A stretch of DNA of 64,000 bases from Millisia brevis NBRC 105863 (GTDB lineage Bacteria > Actinomycetota > Actinomycetes > Mycobacteriales > Mycobacteriaceae), in NCBI RefSeq assembly GCF_001552615.1, contig NZ_BCRN01000003.1, forward strand, positions 62,001 through 126,000, written 5' to 3'. Of this stretch, positions 54,512 through 64,000 are shown piece after piece. Below the pieces are notes generated by a model. The model was not told where the DNA came from. It made no database searches and was given only the letters and a program-made list of their open reading frames with translations. Each line of letters opens with the position of its first letter. Within the stretch, counting starts at the first letter, position 1. Made by a program: the position numbers and the translations under genes.

Positions 54512-55756
54512 TCAGCCGATCAGCACAAGATCGTCGGCGTGGATCACCGGTCGATGCATATCGGCGGGTAGGTCACCGGTGCTGCGGCCGAGCATGCCCG
54601 CCACCTCCTCGTCGTCGTAGGCGACCACCCCGCGGGCGATCACCTCGCCCCCGAGGTTGCGCAGTTCGACCACGTCGCCGCTGTGAAACCCTCCCTCGGA
54701 GCCGACGACGCCGGCGGCGAGCAACGAGCGGCGCTTGCGCATGGCGCGCACCGCGCCGTCGTCGAGCACCAACGCTCCGGTGGTGTCGGCGGCGTGCCGC
54801 ACCCAGAATTTCCGCGCCGACAACCGCTGCGGCCGGGCGGCGAAGGCGGTGCCGACGTCGGCGGTCGACAGGGCCCGGTCGGCTTCGGTCGCCGCGGCCA
54901 GCAGCACCGGCACCCCGCCGTCGGCGGCCAGCCGGGCGGATGACAGCTTCGAGGCCATCCCGCCGGTGCCCAGCGCGCCGCCGGAGCCGGCGATCACCCC
55001 GTCGAGGTCCTCGGGCCCACCGACGAAGTCGACCAGATGCGCCGACGGGTCCTTGCGCGGATCTCCGCTGTAGAGGCCGTCGATATCGGACAGCAGCACC
55101 AGGGCGTCCGCGCCGACGAGATGGGCGACCAGGGCGGCGAGTCGATCGTTGTCACCGAAACGCAGTTCCGCGGTCGCGACGGTGTCGTTCTCGTTGACCA
55201 CCGCGACCGCGCCCATCGCGCGCAGCCGATCGAAGGTGCGCTGCGCGTTGCGGTGTTGGGAGCGCCGGGCGATGTCCTCGGCGGTCAGCAGCACCTGTCC
55301 GACGGTGCGATCGAATCGTGCGAACGACGTGCCCCAGGCGTGCGCCAGGGCGAGCTGTCCGACACTGGCGACCGCCTGCTTCGTCGCGAGGTCCTTCGGC
55401 CGCGCCTTCAGGCCGAGCGGCGCCATGCCCGCGCCGACGGCGCCGGAGGAGACCACGACCACGTCGGTTCCGGCTCGCATACGCGCCTCGATCGCGGCGG
55501 CCAGCCGGTCGAGGCGATCGATGTCGATGCCGCCGGCCAGGCTGGTCAGCCCCGACGATCCGATCTTGACGACGATCGCGCGCGCCCCCGCGATCCGGGC
55601 GCGCACCGATGCGGCGTCATCGCCGGCCGAACCGGCCGTCGGTGGACGAGACGAACCGGCCGTCGGTAGGTGGGGCGAATCGGCCGTGGACATGTGGGAC
55701 GAATCGGCCGCCGGTTCGGAAGGTTCCGTGTGCCCGCGGCCGGCGGTCGCGGTCAC
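54512..55756 (-). CDS. proB: Glutamate 5-kinase with repeat-derived N-terminal tail
   Basis: 414 residues from GTG 55756, which overlaps the obgE stop. Kinase core from [65 protein letters not shown]-terminal PUA domain ([20 protein letters not shown]). First step of proline synthesis, made with ProA. The N-terminal ~45 residues carry four eight-residue repeats ([16 protein letters not shown] type) that most ProB lack. A more internal start would exclude them, but no clear internal start with a ribosome site was found. Confidence 0.93.
   Translation of the reverse strand: MTATAGRGHTEPSEPAADSSHMSTADSPHLPTAGSSRPPTAGSAGDDAASVRARIAGARAIVVKIGSSGLTSLAGGIDIDRLDRLAAAIEARMRAGTDVVVVSSGAVGAGMAPLGLKARPKDLATKQAVASVGQLALAHAWGTSFARFDRTVGQVLLTAEDIARRSQHRNAQRTFDRLRAMGAVAVVNENDTVATAELRFGDNDRLAALVAHLVGADALVLLSDIDGLYSGDPRKDPSAHLVDFVGGPEDLDGVIAGSGGALGTGGMASKLSSARLAADGGVPVLLAAATEADRALSTADVGTAFAARPQRLSARKFWVRHAADTTGALVLDDGAVRAMRKRRSLLAAGVVGSEGGFHSGDVVELRNLGGEVIARGVVAYDDEEVAGMLGRSTGDLPADMHRPVIHADDLVLIG
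55629..55724 (-). repeat. Four 24-bp tandem repeats in the 5' end of proB
   Basis: Units of 24 bp starting at 55629, 55653, 55677 and 55701 (GAACCGGCCGTCGGT-like, third and fourth diverged), each encoding eight residues of the ProB tail. Confidence 0.75.
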
Positions 55757-57213
55757 TGCTCGGCGCCTTCCTCATCGTTCTCGCGGCGCGCCTTGCGGGC
55801 GCGCTTGCGCTGCGCCGCGCCGATCCGTTCCGACGTCTCGAGCCGGACGTCGGTACCGCGACCGGTCAGGCGCACCTGGCCGCCCGCCGGGGTCTGCGGC
55901 TCCCAGTCGAAGGTGACGTTGCCGATCGTCACCGGCGCGCCGGGTTCGGCGCCGGCCTCGAAGAGCGCGTCCTCGACCCCGAGCCGGGCGAGCCGGTCGG
56001 CGAGGTAGCCGACGGCCTCGTCGTTGTCGAACTGGGTCTGCTTGATCCACCGCTCCGGCAGCACACCGGTGACCACGAAACCGTCCTGCAGTTCCGGATC
56101 GGGCCGCACCTCGAACGACGAGGAGTCGTCGACGGTGATCGGGCGAATGACCGGGCGGCGCGGGGCCGGGGCCGGATGCGCCTCACGGTAGGCGCGCACC
56201 TCGGCGGCCAGGCCGAAGGTCAGCGCTCGCAGTCCCTCGCGGGTGGCGGCGGATACCCGGTAGACCGGCCAGCCGCGCGCCTCGACGTCCGCGGCCACCA
56301 ACTCGGCGAGTTCGGCGGCTTCGGGCACGTCGATCTTGTTGAGCACGACCACGCGCGCCCGGTCGGCCAGGTCGCCCAGGCCGGTGTCGGCGTCGAGGGT
56401 CGGCCGGTAGGCGGCGAGTTCCTGTTCGAGCGCGTCGATATCGGAGAGCGGATCGCGGCCGGGCTCGAGGGTCGCGCAGTCGATCACGTGGGCCAGCACC
56501 GCGCAGCGCTCGATATGGCGCAGGAACTCGAGGCCGAGGCCGCGGCCCTCGTGGGCGCCGGGGATCAGGCCCGGCACGTCGGCGACGGTGTAGGTGGTCT
56601 CGCCGGCGGAGACGACGCCGAGGTTGGGCTGCAGGGTGGTGAACGGGTAGTCGGCGATCTTGGGCCGCGCGGCCGACATCACCGAGACCAGCGACGACTT
56701 GCCCGCGCTGGGGAAGCCGACCAGTCCGACGTCGGCGACCGACTTCAACTCCAGGACCAGAGAGCGACTGTCGCCGTCCTCGCCGAGCAGCGCGAAGCCG
56801 GGCGCTCGGCGGGCCCGGGAGGCCAACGACGCGTTGCCGAGCCCACCGCGACCACCCTGGGCGGCGATGAAGCGGGTACCGGTGCCGACCATGTCGGCGA
56901 GCATCCGACCCTTCTCGTCCAGCACGACGGTGCCGTCCGGAACCTTCAACACCAGGTCGCCGCCGACGGCGCCGTCCCGGTTGCCGCCGGATCCCTGCTT
57001 GCCGTTGGTGGCCTTCGCGTTGGGATGGAAGTGGAAGTCGAGCAGGGTGTGGACACCCGGATCGACCTCGAGGATCACGTCACCACCGCGACCACCGTTG
57101 CCGCCGTCCGGTCCGCCGAGGGGCTTGAACTTCTCTCGGTGGACCGAGGCGCAGCCGTGGCCGCCGTTGCCCGCGGACACGTTCAGGTTGACCCTGTCGA
57201 TGAAGCGTGACAT
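55753..57213 (-). CDS. obgE: GTPase Obg
   Basis: 486 residues. Glycine-rich Obg fold first ([18 protein letters not shown]), then the G domain ([13 protein letters not shown] ~166, [25 protein letters not shown]) and the actinobacterial C-terminal OCT domain ([20 protein letters not shown]). Essential ribosome-associated GTPase. Ends with a basic tail (RKRARKARR). The leader has a 16-bp palindrome and short tandem repeats. Confidence 0.97.
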   Translation of the reverse strand: MSRFIDRVNLNVSAGNGGHGCASVHREKFKPLGGPDGGNGGRGGDVILEVDPGVHTLLDFHFHPNAKATNGKQGSGGNRDGAVGGDLVLKVPDGTVVLDEKGRMLADMVGTGTRFIAAQGGRGGLGNASLASRARRAPGFALLGEDGDSRSLVLELKSVADVGLVGFPSAGKSSLVSVMSAARPKIADYPFTTLQPNLGVVSAGETTYTVADVPGLIPGAHEGRGLGLEFLRHIERCAVLAHVIDCATLEPGRDPLSDIDALEQELAAYRPTLDADTGLGDLADRARVVVLNKIDVPEAAELAELVAADVEARGWPVYRVSAATREGLRALTFGLAAEVRAYREAHPAPAPRRPVIRPITVDDSSSFEVRPDPELQDGFVVTGVLPERWIKQTQFDNDEAVGYLADRLARLGVEDALFEAGAEPGAPVTIGNVTFDWEPQTPAGGQVRLTGRGTDVRLETSERIGAAQRKRARKARRENDEEGAEQ

Positions 57214-57524
57214 GGCGGTGGACTCCTCGGTACTGACGCGATACGTATCGCGCGGGGTGAATCATTGGGGCGGGGTGCTGCGGGTGATACGGGACTGCGG
57301 GGTACTACGGGACTGCGGAGTACTACGGGGGCGGCGATGCTGCCGGGTGGAGCCGGCGGGGCCGGAAACCGCCCGGGCGGGGTGGTGTGTCGGCTCGACG
57401 CGGCCGACACCCGGCAAACGCCACAGGGGCGGACCGGGATCGAATGTCCTGGTCCGCCCCTGCGGGAAGCGTGTCATCGTCTCCCGCGAGCGGGAGGAAC
57501 GTCAGCGCTTCGACGTTGTGAACC
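57214..57524 (-). promoter_or_regulatory. 311-bp rpmA-obgE gap: palindrome, tandem repeats, terminators
   Basis: No gene fits here. On the obgE side is CGCGATACGTATCGCG (57237-57252), a perfect 16-bp palindrome 24 bp from the obgE ATG. Next come two and a half copies of an 18-bp repeat, TACGGGACTGCGGGGTAC (57288-57305, 57306-57323, then partial). On the rpmA side are the terminators listed separately. Confidence 0.6.
57424..57462 (-). terminator. Main terminator of the rplU-rpmA operon
   Basis: CAGGGGCGGACC (57424-57435) pairs with GGTCCGCCCCTG (57451-57462) and the stem continues inward with wobble pairs, giving a stem of about 16 bp. A second small hairpin, CTCCCGC/GCGGGAG (57481-57496), lies closer to the rpmA stop. 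Confidence 0.7.
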
Positions 57525-57791
57525 TCAGGCCTCGACGGCCTCCGGAACGACAATGTTGACGGTCTTGCGGCCGCGCTTGCTGCCGAACTCGACCGCGCCG
57601 GCGGCCAAGGCGAACAGGGTGTCGTCGCCACCGCGGCCGACGTTCACGCCCGGGTGGAAGTGGGTGCCGCGCTGACGGACCAGGATCTCTCCGGCCCGAA
57701 CGGTCTGGCCACCGAAACGCTTCACGCCGAGCCGCTGGGAATTCGAATCGCGCCCGTTACGAGAACTCGACGCGCCCTTCTTGTGTGCCAT
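57525..57791 (-). CDS. rpmA: 50S ribosomal protein L27
   Basis: 88 residues: [20 protein letters not shown] at the start and [21 protein letters not shown], the standard L27 sequence whose N-terminus reaches the peptidyl-transferase centre. No Firmicute-type cleavable N-extension. 13 bp after rplU. Confidence 0.98.
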   Translation of the reverse strand: MAHKKGASSSRNGRDSNSQRLGVKRFGGQTVRAGEILVRQRGTHFHPGVNVGRGGDDTLFALAAGAVEFGSKRGRKTVNIVVPEAVEA

Positions 57792-57804
57792 GTACGTGCA
57801 GCTC

Positions 57805-58116
57805 CTACTTGATTCCGGTGACCTTCAGCACGGTCAGCTTCTGACGATGTCCCTGCCGCTTGTGGTAGCCGGTCTTGTTCTTGAACTTGTGGATCCGGAT
57901 CTTCGGACCCTTGACGTGCTCGACAACCTCACCGGTGACGGTGATGTTGGCGAGCTTGTCCGCCGTGGAGGTCAGGTCCGCGCCGTCGACGACCAGCACC
58001 GGCTGCAGCTCCACAGAGCTGCCCGGCTCGCTGTCGATCTTCTCGACACGGACAAGATCGCCAACAGCGACCTTGTACTGCTTGCCGCCGGTCTTGACGA
58101 TCGCATACGTGGCCAT
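57805..58116 (-). CDS. rplU: 50S ribosomal protein L21
   Basis: 103 residues from ATG 58116: [19 protein letters not shown] at the N-terminus, [18 protein letters not shown] near the end. First gene of the rplU-rpmA operon, 171 bp after rne, with a good promoter in that gap and a leader of about 110 nt. Confidence 0.98.
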   Translation of the reverse strand: MATYAIVKTGGKQYKVAVGDLVRVEKIDSEPGSSVELQPVLVVDGADLTSTADKLANITVTGEVVEHVKGPKIRIHKFKNKTGYHKRQGHRQKLTVLKVTGIK

Positions 58117-58233
58117 CGGAGGGCTTCCCCTTGCTTGTCTCGCTCGTTCTGGTGCGCATCCGTTGTGATGCGCCTGGTCCATCCCACCGGCCAAATGCGA
58201 GACTCACGTGGGCCTCGTGCCGTGGCAGGAAGA

Positions 58234-58262
58234 AGTAGATGTCGCGCTAGGCGACCGGTCAA
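58234..58262 (-). promoter_or_regulatory. Sigma-A promoter for rplU-rpmA
   Basis: Minus strand: TTGACC (58262-58257), 17-base spacer, TCTACT (58239-58234). The transcript would start near 58227 and have about 110 nt ahead of rplU, enough for an autoregulatory L21 site, though I could not identify one. Confidence 0.55.
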
Positions 58263-58287
58263 GGCTACTGGACGCCTGCCGGACGGG

Positions 58288-61200
58288 TCAAACCGCCCCC
58301 GGCTCGGCCGGTGCGTCGACCGGCGGTCCGGCCGGTCGACCCGCCGCCCGACGGCGTCGTTGCCTCGGCGGGGCCGAGGCATCCGATCGCACTGTTGCGT
58401 GTGCGTCCGGGCCGATCGTCGCCGGAGCGTGCGTCTCGACCGCCGCCGGCGCCGACGTGGCGGTATCCGGCAGCACGACGACCGCTCCGCTCGCGGAACT
58501 GGCCGCCGCGGGCCGCGAAGCCCGCCGCGCACGCCGGGTCCGCGTGGACCGACGCTCGGGTTCGACCGATCCGTTCGACTCCCCGTTGACCTCGGGCGTC
58601 TCGGCATCGACCACGTCGGTCCTCGACTCCCCCGCATCGCCCGCCCGCTCGGCCGCAGCCGGTTCGGCGGTGAGTGCCGGTGTGTCCGCCTGCGGGGATC
58701 CGCCGGTGCTCTCCGGCTCGGACCCGTTGAGGCCCGCCGGCTCGGCGATCGCGACCTCGACATCCACCGCGGCCTCGGCCGTCTCGGTGGCGCCCTCGAC
58801 CGTCTCGGCGGCCTCCACGACCGCGTCCGCGGGATCTGCCACCGTGTCGGTGACGTCGGCGTCGTCGGTCTCGGCGACGATCTCGACCACCGCGACGTCG
58901 GCACCGCTCTCGTCGAGCACGGCGACATCGGCCGCGACCGCATCGATCACGACGGCCTCGCCGGCAGCGTCATCGGCCACAGCACCGTCGGCGATGACAC
59001 CGTCACCGATGACGCCGTCGGCGGGAGCACCGTCCTCGTCGCCGGCGAGCACATCGCGCGAAGCCATCGCCAACGCGACCGGATGCGGACGGCGGGGCGC
59101 CGCCTCGGTCACCGGCTCGGCCGGCTCCGACGCCTGCGCGGACTTGCGTCCACGCTTGCGACGCGACGACGGGGCCTGCTCGCTGCGGGAGTTGTTGCGC
59201 TGCTCCTCCCCCGCCGCTTCGACCGGGAACGGATGCACGATGAGCCCACGGCCGTGGCAATGCTCGCAGGGCGTCGAGAACGCCTCGACCAGGCCGGTGC
59301 CCAGCCGCTTGCGGGTCATCTGCACCAGGCCGAGCGAGGTGACCTCGGAGACCTGGTGACGGGTACGGTCCCGGCCGAGCGCCTCGGTGAGCCGACGCAG
59401 CACCAGGTCGCGGTTGGACTCGAGCACCATGTCGATGAAGTCGACGACGATCATGCCGCCGACATCGCGCAGGCGCAGCTGCCGAACGATCTCCTCGGCG
59501 GCTTCGAGGTTGTTGCGGGTGACCGTCTCCTCGAGGTTGCCGCCCGACCCGGTGAACTTGCCGGTGTTGACGTCGACGACGGTCATCGCCTCGGTGCGGT
59601 CGATCACCAGGGTGCCGCCCGACGGCAGCCACACCTTGCGGTCGAGCGCCTTGGCCAGCTGCTCGTCGATGCGATAGACGTCGAAGACGTCGATATCCGG
59701 CGTGCTCGGCTCGTAGCGCTCCACCCGCGGCAGCATGTCGGGCGCCACGGCCTCGATGTACTGCTGCACGGTGGACCAGGACCGGTCACCTTCGATGACC
59801 AGCTTGGAGAAGTCCTCGTTGAACAGGTCGCGTACGACCTTGACCAGCAGGTCGGGCTCCTCGTAGAGGGAGACCGGCCCGGAGCCGTTCTCCTTCTTGT
59901 CCGCCCGGTTCTTGATGTTCTCCCAGGCGGTCTGCAGCCGGCCCACGTCGCGCGCAAGCTCTTCGGCGCTGACGCCCTCCGAGGCGGTGCGGATGATCAC
60001 GCCCGCGTCGGCGGGCACGACATCGCGCAGCACCTCCTTGAGGCGCTTGCGTTCGGTATCGGGCAGCTTGCGGCTGATGCCGCTGGAGCCGCCATTGGGC
60101 ACGTACACCAGGTAGCGACCGGCCAGTGAGATCTGCGTGGTCAGTCGGGCACCCTTGTGTCCGACCGGATCCTTGCTGACCTGCACCAGAACCTGATCAC
60201 CCGGCTTGAGGGCCTGCTCGATGCGCCGCGAGTTGCCGCCGAGGCCGGCGGAGTCCCAGTCGACCTCACCGGCGTAGAGGACACCATTGCGGCCGCGGCC
60301 GATGTCGACGAAGGCCGCCTCCATGCCCGGCAGCACGTTCTGCACACGGCCGAGGTAGACGTTGCCGACGATCGACGCCGACGCGGTGCTGGTGACGAAG
60401 TGTTCGACCAGGACGCCGTCCTCGAGCACCGCGACCTGGGTGAGCGTCCGGTGATCGGGGTGCATCTTCTCGCGCACGACCATCGTCCGGTCGACCGCCT
60501 CGCGGCGGGCCAGGAACTCCGCCTCGCTCAGGATCGGCGGGCGGCGGCGACCGGCGTCGCGACCGTCGCGGCGCCGCTGACGCTTGGCCTCGAGTCGGGT
60601 GGAGCCGGTGATGCCCTGCACCTCGTCGCGCTTGGAGCGAGGCCGCGGCTCCCGCTCGTGCACGACGGTGTTGGGCGGATCGTCGACGGTCTCGGCGACG
60701 CCCTCGGCGGGGTCGCCGGAACCGCGACGACGCCGCCGACGACGCCGGCGGCTGGTCGAGGAGTCACCGTCCGCATCGGAGTCGTCCGCGTCGGAGGATT
60801 CCTCCGGGGCCGACTGTTCGGTCTCGGTGTCGACGGCCTCGGCGTCGGTGTCGGTAGACCCGTCGCCCTCGGCATCACTGCCCTCGGAATCGGCGGCGAG
60901 ATCGGCGTCACCACCGCGGCCACGTCCGCGACCGCGGCGTCCGCGACGGCGGCGGCGATTCCCGGAGGCCTCGCCGTCACGGCCGGCCTCGTCGGAAGCG
61001 TCGAGGTCGGTGTCGCTGTCGGCATCGTCGGTCGACTCGTCGGCGACGTCCTCGGCGACCGTCTCGTCGTCGGACACCCGGCCCACGACGGGGGCAGCCG
61101 CGGCAGCGGTGTCCTCGGTGACGTCGGCGACGGTGTCCTCCGGCGCGGGCGCCCCGGCCTGGCGACGGCCGCGCCGGCGGCGGGTCCGCGAGGTGTCCTC

Positions 61201-61830
61201 GACCGCTTCCTCGGCCTCCGGCGCGGCGGCCGGCGCGAGGAACAGCGGCATCTCGAAGGCGGCGGCCACCGGCGGGGTGGACGCGTGCACATTGGCAGCC
61301 TCGTCGGAGAACGCGCTGACCAGCGCGCTGCCGAAGGGGGTCGCGTCATCGACGACGGGCGCCCGGTCGGCCGAAATCTCGGCGGCAACCGGCTCGGCGG
61401 CAGGTTCGACCACAGCCGTTTCGTCGGCGGCAGGTTCCACAGCCGGCTCGACGGCGGCAGGTTCGACGGCGACCGACTCGGCCTCGGCGGGTTCCGGTGC
61501 GGGCACCTCCGGGGTCTCCTCGACGGCAGCCGGCGTCTCCTCGACCGGCGGCGGGGCCAGGGCGGTGGTGACCGACTCGGCCTCGGTCCGCACGACGGAG
61601 GAGGACGCGCTGCGCGCGGAACTACCCAGGTCCTGCAGCTTCTCCAGGACCTGCTTGCTGGTCACCCCGAGCAGCTTGGCCAGGGCGTGGACGCGAATAC
61701 GGTCCGGCAACTGCACGGGCGACCCTCCGGTTGGTTCGCCCGTGGTCGGGGCAGCGTCGACTACGCCGGCCGATGCGGCGGAACTGTCTGCGGTGGTGTT
61801 GTCGGTGTTTGGCGGCTCATGATCGGCCAC
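58288..61830 (-). CDS. rne: Ribonuclease E/G with N-terminal IF2-like domain and long disordered arms
   Basis: 1180 residues from GTG 61830, chosen for AGGAGAG seven bases ahead rather than an upstream frame continuation. An IF2_N-type helix (LPDRIRVHALAKLLGVTSKQ, residues 41-60) opens the protein. Then ~370 residues of Ala/Glu/Asp-rich and Arg-rich sequence (RRRRGRRGRGRGRGG). The catalytic region has S1 (GNVYLGRVQNVLPGMEAAF, ~460-560), catalytic Asp in VDVNTGKFTGSGG and DFIDM, and the zinc link CEHCHGRGL (~858). A ~300-residue acidic/Thr-Ser tail ends in Arg-rich RTRRARRA. Main mRNA-decay nuclease; the arms likely bind RNA and degradosome partners. Confidence 0.93.
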   Translation of the reverse strand: MADHEPPNTDNTTADSSAASAGVVDAAPTTGEPTGGSPVQLPDRIRVHALAKLLGVTSKQVLEKLQDLGSSARSASSSVVRTEAESVTTALAPPPVEETPAAVEETPEVPAPEPAEAESVAVEPAAVEPAVEPAADETAVVEPAAEPVAAEISADRAPVVDDATPFGSALVSAFSDEAANVHASTPPVAAAFEMPLFLAPAAAPEAEEAVEDTSRTRRRRGRRQAGAPAPEDTVADVTEDTAAAAAPVVGRVSDDETVAEDVADESTDDADSDTDLDASDEAGRDGEASGNRRRRRGRRGRGRGRGGDADLAADSEGSDAEGDGSTDTDAEAVDTETEQSAPEESSDADDSDADGDSSTSRRRRRRRRRGSGDPAEGVAETVDDPPNTVVHEREPRPRSKRDEVQGITGSTRLEAKRQRRRDGRDAGRRRPPILSEAEFLARREAVDRTMVVREKMHPDHRTLTQVAVLEDGVLVEHFVTSTASASIVGNVYLGRVQNVLPGMEAAFVDIGRGRNGVLYAGEVDWDSAGLGGNSRRIEQALKPGDQVLVQVSKDPVGHKGARLTTQISLAGRYLVYVPNGGSSGISRKLPDTERKRLKEVLRDVVPADAGVIIRTASEGVSAEELARDVGRLQTAWENIKNRADKKENGSGPVSLYEEPDLLVKVVRDLFNEDFSKLVIEGDRSWSTVQQYIEAVAPDMLPRVERYEPSTPDIDVFDVYRIDEQLAKALDRKVWLPSGGTLVIDRTEAMTVVDVNTGKFTGSGGNLEETVTRNNLEAAEEIVRQLRLRDVGGMIVVDFIDMVLESNRDLVLRRLTEALGRDRTRHQVSEVTSLGLVQMTRKRLGTGLVEAFSTPCEHCHGRGLIVHPFPVEAAGEEQRNNSRSEQAPSSRRKRGRKSAQASEPAEPVTEAAPRRPHPVALAMASRDVLAGDEDGAPADGVIGDGVIADGAVADDAAGEAVVIDAVAADVAVLDESGADVAVVEIVAETDDADVTDTVADPADAVVEAAETVEGATETAEAAVDVEVAIAEPAGLNGSEPESTGGSPQADTPALTAEPAAAERAGDAGESRTDVVDAETPEVNGESNGSVEPERRSTRTRRARRASRPAAASSASGAVVVLPDTATSAPAAVETHAPATIGPDAHATVRSDASAPPRQRRRRAAGRPAGPPVDAPAEPGAV

Positions 61831-62292
61831 ATGCTCTCCTAGGGCCCCGGGCGCGTGCCAACCCGCCGGAGCGGATGACGCGGCCACACGAGGCGCGGTC
61901 GGTGTCCCGGCGTCCGAGGACGCGGGACCAATAAGGTCTTGCGGCTGCACCCGGCGCGTCGAGCGCCCTGGATTCTCCGCCTGGCTGGATGGCTGTCACA
62001 TCCGTGGCGCGAGCAGGCACATCAAGCACGACGCCGAGTGCATACGGACGCACTACGACGCCGGCGATGGCCCACAAACGCCGCCGGATGATCATCCGAT
62101 AACTCGAGTCGACCGACCCTGAGGCCGATGGTCGACGAAGTCACCGCCCACCATCATCCCACACATCGGGCGCGTCGGCCCCCAGCCGCACGACCGTGAC
62201 CCAAAGGTTGTGGTCGGCGCCTCACGTTGAGACGCCGACCACAGGTGAACATGCGTTCGATTATCGGGGCCGGGTGGCCCGATCGACCGGTG
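61831..62292 (-). promoter_or_regulatory. 462-bp gap upstream of rne: long leader, palindrome, ndk terminator
   Basis: No gene seen. It holds CGGATGATCATCCG (62085-62098), a perfect 14-bp palindrome, and on the ndk side a hairpin given separately. Most would be a long 5' leader of rne, as in other Mycobacteriales where RNase E regulates its own message. No clear promoter was picked out. Confidence 0.45.
62209..62242 (-). terminator. Terminator hairpin after ndk
   Basis: TGTGGTCGGCGCCTCA (from 62209) and TGAGACGCCGACCACA (ending about 62242) pair along 16 bases with one mismatch around a two- to three-base loop, about 50 bp past the ndk stop on the minus strand. Confidence 0.65.
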
Positions 62293-62706
62293 TCAGCCGA
62301 TCTCCGGGAACCACAGGGCGATCTCCCGCTTCGCGGACTCGACACTGTCGGAACCGTGGACGAGATTGTTCTGGGTCTCCACGGCGAGATCGCCGCGGAT
62401 CGAGCCCGGGGCGGCCTTCTCGACCGGATCGGTGCCGCCGGCCAACTGCCGGAAGGCGGCGATCGCTCGGGGGCCCTCCACCACGGCCGCAACCACCGGG
62501 CCGGAGGTGATGAACGCGAGCAGGTCGGGGAAGAAAGCCTTGCCGTCGTGCTCGGCATAGTGGGTCGCCGCCAGTTCCTGCGTGACCGTCTTCAACTCCA
62601 GGGCCGCCAAGGTCAGGCCCTTGCGTTCGATCCGGCTGATCACCTCGCCCACGAGTCCGCGGGCGACGCCGTCCGGCTTTACCAATACGAGGGTGCGCTC
62701 TGTCAC
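62293..62706 (-). CDS. ndk: Nucleoside diphosphate kinase
   Basis: 137 residues from GTG 62706. [20 protein letters not shown] at the start and phosphohistidine region [20 protein letters not shown] at the end. Balances NTP/dNTP pools using ATP. Syntenic with Rv2445c between DUF4233 and rne. Confidence 0.97.
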   Translation of the reverse strand: MTERTLVLVKPDGVARGLVGEVISRIERKGLTLAALELKTVTQELAATHYAEHDGKAFFPDLLAFITSGPVVAAVVEGPRAIAAFRQLAGGTDPVEKAAPGSIRGDLAVETQNNLVHGSDSVESAKREIALWFPEIG

Positions 62707-62762
62707 GCCGATGAGCCTAGGGCATGTCCGACACGCGCCGATGGAGCGGTCCCGGGGCGACC

Positions 62763-63230
62763 TCAGGCGTCCCGCAAACCGGGTGCCCGCCCGTCCGCGA
62801 TCCGCTTTCGGAGGTTGCGACGCAGCAGCAGGATGTAGAACCACGCGGCACCGAAGGCCACGGCGACCCCGATGACCGCGGGGTGGAAGAACCCGCCGAG
62901 CAGCAGGATGATCTGCAGGGCGATGTTGTAGGTCAGCGCCCACGGGCGGCGCTGCAGGCCGGAGCCGAGCAGCATCAACACCGCGACGGTGACCAGGAAT
63001 CCGACGCTGACCACCGACAATCCGGTGCCGAGCGTCGCCACCACCGGCAGCGCCAGCAGCACGACGATCGCCTCGAGGACGAGGGTGGCGGCACAGACGC
63101 CGCGGAACCCCTTCCACGGGTCGATCAACTCCGGCTGATCCGCCGCACCCGGGTCGGTCGGGTCGATCGGATCGGTCGGGTCGCCGTCGTGGTCGGCGAC
63201 CTCGCCGCGGGCACGTTCTGTATCGGTCAT
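62763..63230 (-). CDS. DUF4233 membrane protein
   Basis: 155 residues. Acidic N-terminal tail with a short TDPIDPTDP repeat, encoded by 9-bp DNA repeats at about 63151-63183, then [22 protein letters not shown] and three further helices, ending [12 protein letters not shown]. The DUF4233 family sits after folC in Mycobacteriales (Rv2446c); function unknown. ATG overlaps the folC stop. Confidence 0.85.
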   Translation of the reverse strand: MTDTERARGEVADHDGDPTDPIDPTDPGAADQPELIDPWKGFRGVCAATLVLEAIVVLLALPVVATLGTGLSVVSVGFLVTVAVLMLLGSGLQRRPWALTYNIALQIILLLGGFFHPAVIGVAVAFGAAWFYILLLRRNLRKRIADGRAPGLRDA

Positions 63231-64000
63231 GTGGGCTGTCCTCCCAGAAGGGTGCGCGCGTGGCCGGCGGTGACAACCGACCCGGTGATCAGGACGCCGG
63301 CGCCGGAGAGCGGTTCGCCGTCTCCGCCCGCGCCGTCCTCGGCGATCGCGATCGCGCTTTCGATCGCGTCGGCGAGGGTGGCGGCGGTGGCGACACGTTC
63401 CTCGCCGAACCGGCTCATCGCCTGATCGGCCAGTTCGTCGACCGGCATCGAGCGGGGCGATCCGTTCTCGGTGACGACGACCTCGTCCAGCACCGGTTCG
63501 AGCGCCTCGAGGATGCCGGAGACGTCCTTGTCGGCCATCACCGCGATCACGCCGATCAGGCGGCGGAAGTCGAACTCCGACTGCATCGCGGCGGCCAGGG
63601 CCTTCGCCCCGTGCGGGTTGTGCGCGGAATCGATGAAGATCGTCGGGGCCGAGCGGAGGCGTTCGAGCCGTCCGGGTACCGCGACGTCCGCGAATCCGGC
63701 GCGCACGGTGTCGACGTCGAGGCGTTTGCCGGCGCCGGCGCCGAAGAAGGCCTCGACCGCCGCCAGGGCGATCGACGCGTTGCGCGCCTGGTGCTCGCCG
63801 TGCAGCGGCAGGAAGATCTCGGTGTACTCGCCGCCGAGACCGCGCAGGTCGATCTGCTGACCGCCGACCGCGACACGCCGCTCGATGATCGCGAACTCGC
63901 CGCCCTCGCGGGCGACCGCGGCGTCGACCTCGACCGCCCGCCGCAGCAGCACGTCCATGACCTCGGGCGGCTGCTCGGCGATGATCGCGACGGTGTCGAT
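63227..64000 (-). CDS. folC: Folylpolyglutamate synthase / dihydrofolate synthase (5' part beyond window)
   Basis: C-terminal 257 codons are present, running off the right edge. Mur ligase family: [22 protein letters not shown] (central/C-terminal junction), [19 protein letters not shown] and [19 protein letters not shown] are FolC signatures. Adds glutamates to folates. Ends in an ATGA overlap with the DUF4233 gene. Confidence 0.93.
   Translation of the reverse strand: MDTVAIIAEQPPEVMDVLLRRAVEVDAAVAREGGEFAIIERRVAVGGQQIDLRGLGGEYTEIFLPLHGEHQARNASIALAAVEAFFGAGAGKRLDVDTVRAGFADVAVPGRLERLRSAPTIFIDSAHNPHGAKALAAAMQSEFDFRRLIGVIAVMADKDVSGILEALEPVLDEVVVTENGSPRSMPVDELADQAMSRFGEERVATAATLADAIESAIAIAEDGAGGDGEPLSGAGVLITGSVVTAGHARTLLGGQPT

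Noticed and set aside
55629-55724. 24-bp repeats considered as a CRISPR array
   Set aside because: Units abut without spacers and lie inside a coding frame; no cas genes in the window.

Overview
The window is high-GC actinobacterial chromosome (roughly two-thirds G+C, many GTG starts, start/stop overlaps of the ATGA and GTGA type). Its backbone matches, from my memory of the family, the Mycobacterium tuberculosis region Rv2409c-Rv2447c: ATP-grasp/alpha-E/transglutaminase, rpsT, holA, comEC-comEA, degV, octT-gpgP-rsfS-nadD, VWA-MoxR-proA, then proB-obgE-rpmA-rplU-rne-ndk-DUF4233-folC. A mycothiol-dependent-type enzyme, OctT and GpgP (methylglucose lipopolysaccharide pathway) also point to Mycobacteriales (Gordonia/Williamsia/Nocardia-like). 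I cannot fix the genus. I see no rRNA, tRNA, insertion sequence, prophage or CRISPR array.

Layout. 1-6.6 kb: a partial zinc-ribbon protein, an orphan PemK/MazF-like protein, an aminotransferase, then a processive GT2 glycosyltransferase fused to a GH26-like domain, followed by a GT-C glycosyltransferase. 6.6-12.2 kb: apt, a maleylpyruvate-isomerase-type protein and a pair of overlapping dynamin-like GTPases. 12.3-16.4 kb: a phosphotransferase/acyl-CoA dehydrogenase pair with a TetR regulator and a strong palindrome, then an aquaporin. 16.5-34.6 kb: the conserved Mycobacteriales backbone, with a thioesterase and an alcohol dehydrogenase between comEA and degV, and a lower-GC membrane protein next to nadD.

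34.7-54.2 kb lies between proA and proB and looks accessory relative to M. tuberculosis. It holds glmS, a methyltransferase, an ABC1 kinase and two adjacent gene sets that appear to share one LacI-family regulator: cupin / PNPOx-like flavoprotein / GATase1-like / LacI, and nicotinamide phosphoribosyltransferase (nadV) / HAD phosphatase / PRPP synthase / aldehyde dehydrogenase / RecQ-phosphoribosyltransferase fusion. The same CG-centred operator-like palindrome precedes both the cupin gene (39341-39356) and nadV (42500-42515). I infer a LacI-controlled nicotinamide-salvage locus that carries its own PRPP supply. A class II sirtuin, which would release nicotinamide, lies about 5 kb downstream. 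This is the best candidate here for an undescribed system.

54.5-64 kb returns to the backbone. Two structural themes recur. First, long hairpins sit at convergent gene ends or operon ends. Second, short tandem repeats with units of 9, 15, 18 or 24 bp sit at gene starts or in leaders.
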